Below, in pieces: positions 1 to 9,825 of a stretch of DNA of 64,000 nucleotides. The stretch's first letter is position 1; every line of letters starts with the position of its first letter. The notes under the pieces were generated by a model. It saw only the letters and a list, made by a program, of their open reading frames with translations. It was not told the DNA's origin and did not search any database. The translations under genes and the position numbers were made by a program. The stretch is taken from assembly GCA_903813345.2 (NCBI GenBank), contig CAIIXF020000011.1, positions 35,810,166 to 35,874,165 on the forward strand. The letters run 5' to 3'. Source of the stretch: Owenia fusiformis. Its lineage: Eukaryota; Annelida; Polychaeta; Sabellida; Oweniidae.

Positions 1-163
1 CATATTTCCTGAGGGGTGTTAAACCAAATTTTAAAAATGGATTTCTTTTAATATTAATTTCAAAACTCTATAGATAATACTGTAGATACAGCAATGCATG
101 CCTTTCCCTAGATATAGGGTATGTTCCTGGGGTTAGGGTACCTAGAATCTCAGTAAGTATTGG

Positions 164-366
164 CAGGCCCGTAGCCAGGGGGGGATCGATGGGTTTGAGC
201 GAATCCCCCCTGACCAAAAATTCTTTCAAAATCATGTAGTTTTTCATCATTCTGAGCACTTTTTAAGTGGTTTTGGCCATTTTCGGACCAAAATTGTCAA
301 AAGTGAACCCCCCCTGGAATTTTTCAAAAAGTGAACCCCCCTTGGCAAATCCTGGCTACGGGCCTG
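164..366. mobile_element. Short inverted-repeat element (MITE-like), 203 bp
   Basis: The ends are inverted copies of each other (left CAGGCCCGTAGCCAGG, right CCTGGCTACGGGCCTG). The element is flanked by the direct repeat ATTGG at 159-163 and 367-371, which fits a 5-bp target-site duplication. It has no coding capacity. A related solo piece (CCTGTAGCCAGGATT) lies near 57179. The superfamily is not assigned. Confidence 0.7.
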
Positions 367-597
367 ATTGGATACTTGTGTATTTTGTTAAACAGCTTAA
401 TAAAGAGCTTTTAAGTTAATGTGATGATGGATTTTGATAACCAGAATAAACACACCAAAAATTAGGCATTACTTTCATTTTGCCCAACATGGTTGTGGTT
501 GATAGGGCCGCTACTGGAGAATTTATAATATTGTGACATTTCACATCATGGGTACCATGTAGATTTTGCAACAAGGAGCTGAGAAAATATTCCTTGA

Positions 598-720
598 TTA
601 TTATGTCACCACCAGAAGTGGTGAAATATTCTTAGTCTTCAAATTTTTTTGTGGACTATGTTCTGGTGTTCAGCAATCAGCATCTGGTTGGTGGTGACAT
701 TTCTGTCAATATGACAATGA
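598..720. repeat. Interspersed repeat fragment with TGTCACCACC ends
   Basis: The segment opens with TTATGTCACCACCAGAAGTGG, a near-palindrome, and closes with a TGGTGGTGACATTT motif. The same signatures bound the insertion at about 36443-38719, and related sequence occurs at 59120-59250. It looks like a short relic of the same family. The rest of 372-820 shows nothing recognisable. Confidence 0.45.
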
Positions 721-820
721 TTGGCAAAAAATGGCTTGTTAGATCTGATTTGCTGCTGATGTTATGCACAGATAATAATACATAATATGTCAGAAGAAAA
801 ATATAAAATAAAAATGTTTT

Positions 821-903
821 GTCAGAAGTGGGATTCGAACCCACGCCTACAGAAGTAGACTGCGACCTGAACGCAGCGCCTTAGACCGCTCGGCCATCCT
901 GAC
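821..903 (-). tRNA. tRNA-Leu (anticodon CAG)
   Basis: Read on the minus strand this is an intronless 83-nt class II tRNA. The 7-bp acceptor stem pairs GTCAGGA with TCCTGAC-type ends. The A box is TGGCCGAGCGG and the B box GGTTCGAACCC. The anticodon loop TTCAGGT gives CAG, which reads CTG (Leu), and there is a long variable arm as expected for tRNA-Leu. A T-rich pol III terminator (TTTTT) follows a few bases downstream on the minus strand. Confidence 0.95.
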
Positions 904-1097
904 TTATAAGACTATGGTGACAATCTTACTACCATCAATAGTCTGAGTAAACGAACTTGCAAAACGTGTGTTTTCATCTTGTGTTTTGGATTAATTTTGT
1001 TATCCTTTTATTAATATGCTTGCTTGCATAGTTCAAGCCTTAATAAATGGCTCATATATAGCTATTTTCGTCGATATAATTTTGACCTTTCGTTGTT

Positions 1098-1124
1098 ACT
1101 TCCGGGTATCAACAATATGGCGGC
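1098..1124 (+). promoter_or_regulatory. Possible TATA-less promoter motifs (ETS- and YY1-like)
   Basis: ACTTCCGG (1098-1105) matches an ETS-type site and CAATATGGCGGC (1113-1124) resembles a YY1-type site, a pairing often seen at housekeeping promoters. No first exon could be tied to it. It may be chance or the start of an unrecognised transcript. Nothing else is recognisable between 904 and 1305. Confidence 0.25.
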
Positions 1125-1305
1125 TTATTTAGCGCTCAGTTTGCATGCGAATTTTCTTTAATATTCGGCCTTACCTAGCAAATCAACGCATATCACTCAT
1201 GCTATTATTACATACAATGCTAGAATTAATCGAAAATGACGAGAAAGAAGGTCATATGTGAGGCTGTTTGTTGAGAGTCTCAGTTTCGCGCTATGTTTTC
1301 ACGAA

Positions 1306-1377
1306 GCGTCGGTGGTGTAAAGGTTAGCATTGATGCCTTCCAAGCATTAGATCCGGGTTCGATTCCCGGCCGACGCA
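1306..1377 (+). tRNA. tRNA-Gly (anticodon TCC)
   Basis: A 72-nt intronless tRNA including the discriminator base. The acceptor stem GCGTCGG pairs with CCGACGC and the discriminator is A. The B box is GGTTCGATTCC. The anticodon loop CTTCCAA gives TCC (Gly). A T-run follows at about 1380, consistent with pol III termination. It is 404 bp from the tRNA-Leu and on the opposite strand. Confidence 0.95.
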
Positions 1378-1411
1378 TGTTTTTTCTTTACTTTTCAATT
1401 TGGGCCTTTTA

Positions 1412-2070
1412 ACATTTGCCTCACCTATTTACATTTGCCTCACCTATTTACATTTGCCTCATCAGTTTACATTTGCCTCACACATTTACATTTGCCTGAA
1501 ATATTTACCTCATCTATTTACACTTGCCTCATCTATTTATATTTGCCTCATCTATTTACATTTGCCTCAACTATTTACATTTGCCTCGCCTATCTAAATT
1601 TGCCTCACCTATTTATATTTGCCTCATCTATTTACATTTGCCTCATCTATTTACATTTGCCTCATCTATTTACATTTGCCTCACCTATTAACATTTGCCT
1701 CAACTTTTTACATTTGCCTCACCTATTAACATTTGCCTCAACTTTTTACATTTGCCTCACCTATTAACATTTGCCTCAACTATTAACATTTGCCTCACCT
1801 ATCTAAATTTGCCTCACCTATTTATATTTGCCTCACCTATCTATATTGGCCTCACCTATCTAAATTTGCCTCACCTATTTATATTTGCCTCATCTATTTA
1901 CATTTGCCTCAACTATTAACATTTGCCTCAACTTTTTACATTTGCCTCACCTATTAACATTTGCCTCAACTATTAACATTTGCCTCACCTATCTAAATTT
2001 GCCTCACCTATTTATATTTGCCTCACCTATCTATATTGGCCTCACCTTTTAACATTTGTCTCACCTATTT
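1412..2070. repeat. 19-bp minisatellite, about 35 copies
   Basis: Contiguous copies of a 19-bp unit close to CATTTGCCTCACCTATTTA start 35 bp after tRNA-Gly. There is higher-order structure: a block of several units including the variants CAACTTTTTA, CTATCTAAA and TATATTGGC occurs near 1729-1855 and again near 1916-2045. Several open frames cross it on the plus strand, but they only translate the repeat. Confidence 0.95.
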
Positions 2071-2161
2071 CTAGATCATGGCTTCCCCATTCTGCTCTTG
2101 CATGACAAAGAAGGTTCACATCTGCATGTTATGCTATTTATAATGTAAATGTCCATTTCAG

Positions 2162-2300
2162 AAAATGTATCTAGTAATGGAGCTATGTGAGAGGGGAGAG
2201 CTGGCTGACATATTAAAGGTTAAGGGTCAACTTCCGGAGGATGATGTAAAAACTGTTATGAAAAAACTTGCAAGTGCAATTTCTTATCTCCATAAAAATG
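2162..2300 (+). CDS. STK33: STK33-like exon: hinge to E helix
   Basis: The acceptor TTTCAG ends at 2161 and the donor GTAAGT starts at 2301. The exon begins in phase 0 (KMYLVMELC) and ends in phase 1 (SYLHKN plus one base). It encodes the kinase hinge and the helices leading to the catalytic loop. The intron that follows (2301-3493) shows nothing recognisable. Confidence 0.88.
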
Positions 2301-5300
2301 GTAAGTGATATACTGCTATGAGGAGGAAATATTGAATGTAAAGACTAAACATGATTGAACATTGAACATCTAGAGGTTCTATCTTTTCATGGTTCAACTT
2401 TGAAACTGATCTGCTATTTATTTTAATTCTTTAATACTTATACAATAATTGAATATCTGCAATGATTCCAACAAAAAAAATCCATCAAAGCAAAATCACT
2501 GTTGATTTAATGTTAATAGAAAAAATAATGGACATCAAAAAACAAAGTGGATTTTCACCTCCATTCCCAATCCATCAAACATACAGTGCTATCTTTTAGA
2601 AGTTAATATCTTCCCTGGCTCTTGTATAGATTGCAGCCTGGGGTTGGCAGATCAGGAGTGCGATGTAGTTTAATAGTTTGAATTGGGAGTAGGTTGTTAC
2701 CAGTTCCACCAATAGGTGGCTCATTCTGGTCAGATAGCACTGCGGGTATAGTAGAAAGTTAACTTAAATATTGTAAAATTGTATATGAAATTGTTAAATA
2801 AAGACAACTAAAACAGAAAAAACTTAAATATTCATCTGACGTGTTTTAGTGGTTCAATTTTCATATCACCCTTATGTATCTAATAGTTAAGCAAATTAAA
2901 ATATTATCTGTCCAATACAAGAAAAGATATTTCACTTTTTGTGATTTTATAACATGGGGTCTATGGGGAATCTCCCCGAACTAGGAGTTATTAAATGACG
3001 TAAATTAAGATTATTTCTACTCGCAGCTAGTCTATAATGAAACATACATCACTGCATGTATATATTAGATGTAGATCTATACAGGTGGATCATTCCAAAA
3101 AGTTTGTATGTATAGTTTTTAATCTAGCTTGCAGATAAACTAAGATTAACTTTGAAGTATATTTGTTGTACTTGCAAGGGTAACCTCAATTTTGAAGACA
3201 TATTGCTAACCCCAAGTCAAGAAGTCAGAAGTTTAGAATTACATAGGTCTATATTAAGAAAATATAGATATAACAAAGCGGAACTCATTTCTGTAAAGTT
3301 AATTTAGCTGGTTTATGAAAAAATGATTATTAAAGGTAACAGTTGTGTAATAGGAAAACAGTGGGTTCAAAGGTATGCAGAAGCCAACAAATTAAACGCA
3401 GCTTATAATGTATTTTTAATGTTTTTAATGTTTTATTCAACACCTGACCTGACTTACATCAAAGGATTATAATTTCATAATTTAACATTTCAGACATAGT
3501 TCACCGAGATCTGAAGCTAGAGAATATACTGGTTGGTAGGAATCCTGAAGATCCTGCAGACACATTCCATATTAAGGTGGGTTGCTTGGTTTGGTGGTCA
3601 CATTCCATATTAAGGTGGGTTGCTTGGTTTGCTGGATACATTCCATATTAAGGTGGGTTGTTTGGTTGTTTGATACATTCCATATTAAGGTGGATTGTTT
3701 GGTTTGTTGGATACATTCCATATTAAGGTGGATTGTTTGGTTTGTTTGATACATTCCATATAAGTTGGGTTGCTTGGTTTAGTGTATACATTCCATATCA
3801 AGGTTGGTTGTTTGGTTGTTTGATACATTCCATATTAAGGTGGCTTGTTTGGTTTGTTGGATACATTCCATATTAAGGTGGATTGTTTGGGTTGTTTGAT
3901 ACATTCCATATTAAGGTGGGTTGCTTGGTTTGATTGATACATTCCATATTAGGGTAGTTTGTTTGGTCTGTTGGATACATTCCATATTAAGGTGGATTGT
4001 TTGGTTTGGTTGCTACATTCCATATTAAGGTGGGTTGCTTGGTTTGGTGAATACATTCCATATTGTTCAGTTTGGTGAATAGTAATTCCGCATTAAGGTG
4101 GATTGCTTGGTTTAGTGGATAGTGGTGGGTTGCTTTATTCAGTGGATACATTCCACATTAAGTGGGTTGCTTGATTGTTTGATTAATTCCATATTAAGAT
4201 GAATTGTTTGGTTTGATATACACATTCCATATTACGGCAAGATTATTATTTGATGGATACATTCCCTATATGAAAAATAATGAAAAACAAAAATATTAAA
4301 TGTTTTCCCCTTGTTATATTATTTTTTTCGGATTATGCACATGTCGACCTGTATCATTTATACTTCAGGTGACAGATTTTGGCCTATCTGTTGTAAAAGA
4401 TGGTCCAGGACATGAGAATATGATGCAGGCTTTTTGTGGCACCCCTATGTATATGTGTAAGTTATAACAACATGTTTCAGACTTTAAAGTATTTATAAAC
4501 TACATTGTATTTTGAAGCATTGAGTTACATGTTGTAAAATAGTTTAATGTTATGACATTAAAATCTTTAGTTGAGCTATGTGAAATCTTTGACATTCATT
4601 GATTTCTACCAGGTCTCTCTTTACATTCATCTTCATTATTACAATATATCAGGAGAATATCTTAATTTTCACCAATAGGCTTATGAGTGTTCCATTGTCT
4701 GTTATTGTCATTAAGCAGCTTTAACAGCTTTACAAGAACACTAATGTTACGTGAAGCACATCCAGTCCAAGTTTCTTTTGGTTATCTTAGACATGTTGCT
4801 TTGTAGCTCCTGAGATTATAGACAACAAAACCTACAGTCAACAATGTGATGTATGGGCCATGGGAGTCATCGCTTTTATGTTGTAAGTATTTTCCCTTTG
4901 GTGATAAGTAATATACTCAATGACTTATCAATGATAAGTATATACTTAGCATTCTACCTAGGATTTTTGTCAAGTGTGTGCCAAATTCTTATTTGCACAA
5001 TCCAAACCAAAATTGGTCAATATATGCCCATTTTCATGGTTTTTCTCATTTTCAAGTGGGTGAAAACATATTTTTAGGTGGATGCAAGCCTTTTTTTAAA
5101 AATCTCAGGTGGGTGCTGGGCCCACTTGCTGTAATGCTGGGGAGATCGCTGAATCACTGATACTGTATATGTATAAGTTTGCCTACTGAGCTGACACAGT
5201 GGACATCCTATATATTGATTTGTAATGTAATATGCTCTTCTCGCATATTACACGTGAATCCTTACTGCCTTTCATTTATGATATGTACAGTTTAGTGAAC

Positions 5301-8300
5301 TTGTTGATATTTTTAGCAAATTGTCATTTTAGATACAATTTAACTTTATACTTGATTTAAGATAAAGTGTGTTTAAATCTCAACAAATACTTTATGTTTG
5401 TAGATTGGTTGGGAGTCCCCCTTTCAAGTCAAAAGATGAGGATTCTCTGTATGAACTCATTAAGAAAGGAGATATGGATTTCTCATCACCTTTATGGGCA
5501 TCTATTAGTAAAGGAGGTATGTGTGAAATGCACGATCGCATGAGGCTGATGTATTGTTGTATGTTACACTTAACACATAAGTGGCCATTTCCACCATAGA
5601 TCACAAGGAATCCCATCAACATTGTTATACGAGAGACTTCAATTGAATTGTCATTGTTTGTGTAAAGTCTTTGTGAGTGAATTGTCACAACCTTGATATA
5701 AATAGGTATTGTATAAATTGTTCTTCAGTTACATGTACTCCGACCCATACTTTAAATATGTTGTAGTGCTACAATGTGAATGTTGTTCTTGTAGCTAAAG
5801 ACTGCATCTGTGGCATGCTGAAGGTTGACCCTGCCCATAGGCTTACTGCAAGTGAGGTGGTCGACCACTCATGGATCTCAGTAAGTCGCATATAAAAGGG
5901 TGCACCACAAGATAGTACAGTATGAACCCATTTCCAACTCCATGTGTTATTTATAGCATTTCTAATATTGCTCTTTTCATAATATGAAGAGTTCACGCTT
6001 TATTCCCACTTTCCATTTTATAGACATTTTATATTAAATTAATATTACTGAAATAATGATTCAAAGGTTGAATACTCAGTCAATACTAATTTTTAGTTCA
6101 ACTCAAAATATCCATGGTTAATCTATTCTATTCCAGGGGCAAGAAGGCCAGGGTAGGACAAATGTATTAGAAATGATGAAACAGTTCAGGTTAAATCAAG
6201 ACATGGACGATGACGGAAGTGCAATAATTGGTGGAGCTGCTGACGGGGATGCGGAAAAGCCGAACTCTGCGGGTGTCGAGTCTGCTCGTGGGGGAAGCGC
6301 AGGAAATGACACTAAAAATAAACCTAAGGTAAATTTAAGATTTCAGGCTTTGTTCCAGATTGACAATACATGGATGCTAATTTAAATATGCATATATTCC
6401 TGAATAAAAAAAGATCAAAACATTTTATCATTTTGATCTATCTTTGTCTATAATTGAAATACAGCCATGATTAAATTTATATTTTTGATTATCATTATGC
6501 AATGAATTTTTGTTTAACTATCCAGTAATAAGTGGATTTGTTTGATGTGTTTTGAGTGTTGATTAATGATTAATTTATTAGATTGTTTGATTATAATTTG
6601 TATTTGCACCTTTTGTTTGAGTTGCGCTTACAATTTAACAGTTAGCAGAATAGTATTGCATGGAAAACAACTACATTAATAGCCATAGTTACATAATTAA
6701 ACATGCTAATACGATATACATGTAGCATTATAAGTAACATGTTATAACACTACACTCTAACAAGATACAAGTACTAGCTTTGGATAAGTCACAATAATAG
6801 CAAATTACCCATACCTGGACTGGACCCATACCATGTTCCCCATACTTCTACTCATACTATATTCCCCATACCTGAACCCATACTATATTCCCCATACCTC
6901 AGCCCATACTATATTCCCCATACCTGAACCCATACTATATTTCCCATACCTCAACCCATACTATATTCCCCACAGTTATGCACTCATTTTGAGACGAGGT
7001 GTAGACTATCGAATAGACAAGAAGAACCATAGCTATGAAATTAACCCAAATTATAAGGTGCACAACTATGGAATAGACTAGAACCATCGCTATGAACCCA
7101 CATTGAAACAAGGTGCACAACTATGGAATAGACTAAAACCATAGTTACATGTATGAATCCACATTGAAACAAGGTGCACATCTTTGGAATAGACTAGAAA
7201 TCAGCACATTCTTTCTTTCAGACCACTTTAGGGCCGTATACTAGTTTGAGACCAGATTTTCGTCGAGCATCGACAGGAAATTTAAACTTAGTAAACCTGA
7301 GGCGACAATACTCCAACCTACCTTCAACTCTTAAACCACTAGTATGTTAAGAAAATGTTTGCATTTCTTTTAATTCATAATTCTGTTTATTTCTCTAAAT
7401 TCTTTCGATCATAAACTATCTTCTTTAAAATTGTATTTAATAATTGTGTTTTTTATGTTTAATTACTGTAATTCCCTATCATGTACCAGTTGTATAAAAT
7501 ATATTAATAAATACTTATGCACTTTGTTATTGCCTTTATAATGCTAGTCTTTACATTATTTAATTGCTTCTTTACATTATTGAACCTTATTTACATCTTC
7601 TGGTTTTTCAATGGCTATTAACAGCAAAACACATTGGACTCATTTTGCTTTTGATGTTGTTGTTTTGTACAGTGCATTTACATTTATACAATTTATGAAA
7701 TTGGTGCCATAATGAATAAAACCAGTTTGTAAAAGGAGGGGGGGGGGTATCCCAATATGCTTGCAAGATGCATTAGGGGTACATTAAAGGCCTAGTCTCT
7801 ATAATGTGTATATAAAGCTAGCTGTACACCAATGGAACATTGTTTGACTTTGTTCCTTTTGTTCGAACTTATCTACTGTCCACTTGTTATCGGACGTTTT
7901 GTCTGATGATCTCCGAGTATTGCACCATTTTGTCAGAAAATGGTCATATGATTGTTACATCATGATAAAATTCATTTGCCTGGTTAGGGTCTCTGGAAAA
8001 GAATTAACATGTTCATGTCATGAAAATATTTCATTCTTGGTGTATGGCTACCTTGTGGATACAAATGACATCCCAATTATAGGGGACTGGGCATTTCTTA
8101 AAACCATGACAGTATGACACCCCTAGTGTATTTCCTTTACTGTACTGTACGTTGAGTTTTACTTTTTGAAATTTTCAAACTGACCATTCAGTATGGCACT
8201 AACACAGCTAATACAGGGATGGTGTCCAGCTGATCATTTGTCATGGAGGGGAGGGGGTAAATGATGATTTCATTTGTGAAGAAAGTTGATTTTTTGAAAA

Positions 8301-8769
8301 ATTCAAGTTAACGGCAAATCATCATTATCGAAATTTGTTACATGTGGTGAGAGTGAGTTACTTATACTATAATGAAATAACTTTCCCACAATGGTATTAA
8401 AATACGGGTGACACCATCTCTAAAATTATGTAAAATCAACATTCAGAATGCTATGTCTAAAACAAAACTGCTTTCATTTTCTAGGTAAGTCTTGGTAAAA
8501 CAACAAGATCTCCGAGCATTCCAACACCAAATAGCACATTGCCAGTTCAGCGAACACCAAAGTCAGGAATGAAAACTACGACTCCGTCATCCAAAACCCC
8601 CACATCTTCTAAGAGCCCCAGTTCAAACAGACAGAGTTCTGTAACAAATAGGAGCCCAGTTACTTCAGGAAAGTCTTCGTCGGGAAATAGGACTTCACAA
8701 ACCCCTATAAAACCTATGTTAAATAATAACAATACACCAAAAATTAAAAAAACTGAAAAGAAAGTATAG
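2162..8769 (+). CDS. STK33: STK33-like serine/threonine kinase, 3' part of gene
   Basis: Eight coding exons chain in consistent phase: 2162-2300, 3494-3576, 4369-4456, 4807-4882, 5404-5516, 5795-5880 and 6137-6328, followed by either 7222-7350 or 8485-8769. Visible motifs are hinge region YLVMELCERGELAD, catalytic loop HRDLKLEN with the catalytic Asp, DFG, an SPE in place of the usual APE, DVWAMGV in the F helix and the C-lobe VDPAHRLTASE. After the catalytic domain comes NVLEMMKQF, then an acidic, Ser-rich tail. The wording of these motifs matches the CaMK-group kinase STK33. The glycine loop and VAIK lysine are not between 1 and 2161, so the 5' exons lie outside the window. Phosphotransfer activity is inferred from the intact HRD and DFG. 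Confidence 0.9.
3494..3576 (+). CDS. STK33: STK33-like exon: catalytic loop HRDLKLEN
   Basis: The acceptor is TTTCAG, and the donor AAG|GTGGGT is weak. It encodes IVHRDLKLENILVG and an Asp/Pro-rich insert ending FHIK. The last 18 bases of the exon and its donor are the seed of the minisatellite that follows. Confidence 0.9.
3559..4270. repeat. Minisatellite copying an exon 3' end and its splice donor
   Basis: About 18 copies of a 36-38-bp unit, ACATTCCATATTAAGGTGGG followed by TTGCTTGGTTTG-like sequence, run from inside the STK33-like exon into the intron. The first copy contains the coding bases of ...HIK and the real donor at 3577. Many later copies keep AAG|GTGG(G/A)T. The unit is not a multiple of three. 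The copies diverge towards the 3' end. Confidence 0.93.
4369..4456 (+). CDS. STK33: STK33-like exon: DFG and activation segment
   Basis: The acceptor is TACTTCAG and the donor GTAAGT. It begins in phase 0 with VTDFGLSVV and runs to FCGTPMYM, ending in phase 1. The Mg-binding Asp of DFG is intact. Confidence 0.9.
4807..4882 (+). CDS. STK33: STK33-like exon: SPE and F helix
   Basis: The acceptor is TTGTAG and the donor GTAAGT. It encodes SPEIIDNKTYSQQCDVWAMG, where the first residue of the APE motif is Ser. It ends in phase 2. The introns on either side (4457-4806, 4883-5403) hold nothing recognisable. Confidence 0.88.
5404..5516 (+). CDS. STK33: STK33-like exon: G-helix region
   Basis: The acceptor is TTTGTAG and the donor GTATGT. 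It encodes LVGSPPFKSKDEDSLYELI followed by KKGDMDF and WASIS, the expected C-lobe segment. Phase 2 in, phase 1 out. Confidence 0.88.
5795..5880 (+). CDS. STK33: STK33-like exon: C-lobe VDPAHRLTASE
   Basis: The acceptor is CTTGTAG and the donor GTAAGT. It encodes AKDCICGMLKVDPAHRLTAS and VVDHSWIS, with the invariant kinase Arg in AHR. It ends in phase 0 at the end of the catalytic domain. Confidence 0.9.
6137..6328 (+). CDS. STK33: STK33-like exon: post-kinase tail
   Basis: The acceptor is TTCCAG and the donor AAG|GTAAAT. The 64 codons start GQEGQGRTNVLEMMKQF, which fits the conserved segment after the STK33 catalytic domain, and continue into an Asp-rich then Gly/Ala/Ser-rich stretch. It ends in phase 0, compatible with both downstream terminal exons. 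Confidence 0.85.
6806..6974. repeat. 26-bp tandem repeat in intron
   Basis: About six copies of a unit close to CCCATACTATATTCCCCATACC with CTGAA or CTCAG variants. Confidence 0.85.
6994..7199. repeat. About 62-bp tandem repeat in intron
   Basis: Three to four diverged copies share AAGGTGCACAACTATGGAAT, AGACTAGAACCAT and ACATTGAAAC. They lie directly upstream of terminal exon A. Confidence 0.7.
7222..7350 (+). CDS. STK33: STK33-like alternative terminal exon A
   Basis: The acceptor is CTTTCAG, phase 0. It encodes 42 residues beginning TTLGPYTSLRPDFRRAST and ending KPLVC before TAA at 7348-7350. The tail is basic (FRR, NLRRQYS). An AATAAA lies at 7506-7511. It is mutually exclusive with exon B because it ends in a stop codon. 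Confidence 0.7.
   Translation, partial: TTLGPYTSLRPDFRRASTGNLNLVNLRRQYSNLPSTLKPLVC
7351..8484. other. Spacer between alternative terminal exons
   Basis: This is the intron of the long form and the 3' UTR of the short form (AATAAA at 7506-7511). A G-run lies at about 7737-7747. No other feature is recognisable. Confidence 0.5.
8485..8769 (+). CDS. STK33: STK33-like alternative terminal exon B
   Basis: The acceptor TTTTCTAG ends at 8484 and the frame is phase 0. It encodes 94 residues, VSLGKTTRSPSIPTPN then a low-complexity Ser/Thr/Pro/Lys tail ending KIKKTEKKV, stop TAG 8767-8769. The exon opens with GTAAGT, itself a consensus donor. AATAAA is at 9093-9098. The 3' UTR holds short repeats of GACTAGCTGTACTGTTTGG near 8850-8920. 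The Ser/Pro/Lys tail is like that of vertebrate STK33. Confidence 0.75.
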   Translation, partial: VSLGKTTRSPSIPTPNSTLPVQRTPKSGMKTTTPSSKTPTSSKSPSSNRQSSVTNRSPVTSGKSSSGNRTSQTPIKPMLNNNNTPKIKKTEKKV

Positions 8770-9431
8770 CAAAATGTATAATGAACTTAGGAATTGGAAT
8801 CGCCATTTGGACAACACCATCGTTGTGTGACGGTGCATGCTTGAATGGACTAGCTGCACTGTTTGGGACTAGCTGTACTGTTTGGGACTAGCTGTACTGT
8901 TTGGACTAACTGTACTGATCAGTTTTACATTCCCCTACTAGCAGAAGTTCCTTAAGTTCCTATTCATCAAGATTTCAAGGCATTTTTGATGTCCCTGACA
9001 TTGGAGATTTAGTAATGAGTAAATGCTGTGTACACCTAGTAACAATTCTTTTTGATTTGATCACAGTGGTGACTTATCAGAAATGAACTTGAAATAAAGG
9101 CTTGCAAAAAGTCCTTTACAGCTGACCACTTCACCTTATCCCCCCATATTCACTGATTTCAGAAATATAGCTTACTAACACAGTAAACAGTAAAACTTGT
9201 GGAAGTAAAAGCAATGTACAGAGATCTGTGTAAGATTAAGTCAACAGTTCAAGGGACTTTGAAAAGTATTCCACCAATGGATGTGTTCTACTTGATATTG
9301 CGCTTAGGGGAATTTGAGTGGGGACTGATGCAAGACTATTATCATATGACATGTGCCATCATCCATGTATGATCATTCATAAAATTATATTTATATCAAT
9401 GACATCCGTCCAATTTGTCATAGTACATGTA

Positions 9432-9825
9432 CAGAGTGACCCCAAAATGCAACCCATCAATAAGAATGTGTAGGATATAAATATAAAATTGTATTTACCA
9501 ATTTGTTACTTCAATCTAAAAATCTTAAACTGCAAAACTTTGTTTAAACTCAGTATTTCATCCTTTTAAGTTCAAGTTAAGTTTTTAATTTTTCAACAGC
9601 GTGCAGCTTTTAGCTTTATACTTTTCAAAACTTGCCCCATTTTTCATTTATCTTGCCCCAGATATTCAGCCAATCAGCAAAATTAATTTAATCACTAATA
9701 CCCTAAATTGTACTGTACCCTATTTTGGACTCTATTTTGGCAATACCAATCAAGAAGATTCCATTCTTAAAAAGTTAAATATAAATAAATATAGAGAGGG
9801 TAGCATTTTAATTTGGGTTACCCTG
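9432..9825. mobile_element. TA-flanked MITE, 394 bp
   Basis: The ends are imperfect inverted repeats: left CAGAGTGACCCCAAAATGC, and the reverse complement of the right end is CAGGGTAACCCAAATTAAAA. TA flanks both sides (9430-9431, 9826-9827), as for Tc1/mariner-type insertion. It has no coding capacity. The sequence from 9826 to 11885 shows no recognisable feature. Confidence 0.6.

Noticed and set aside
1098-1124. First exon of the kinase gene at the ETS/YY1-like motifs
   Set aside because: No exon encoding the glycine loop or the N-lobe was found between here and 2162, so a promoter for this gene could not be supported.
1400-1919. Overlapping plus-strand open frames rich in HLFTFAS-type repeats
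   Set aside because: They are all translations of the 19-bp minisatellite in different frames, with no splice context and no protein-like features.
1412-2070. Regular array resembling a CRISPR
   Set aside because: The units are contiguous with no unique spacers, and the window is clearly a eukaryotic genome.
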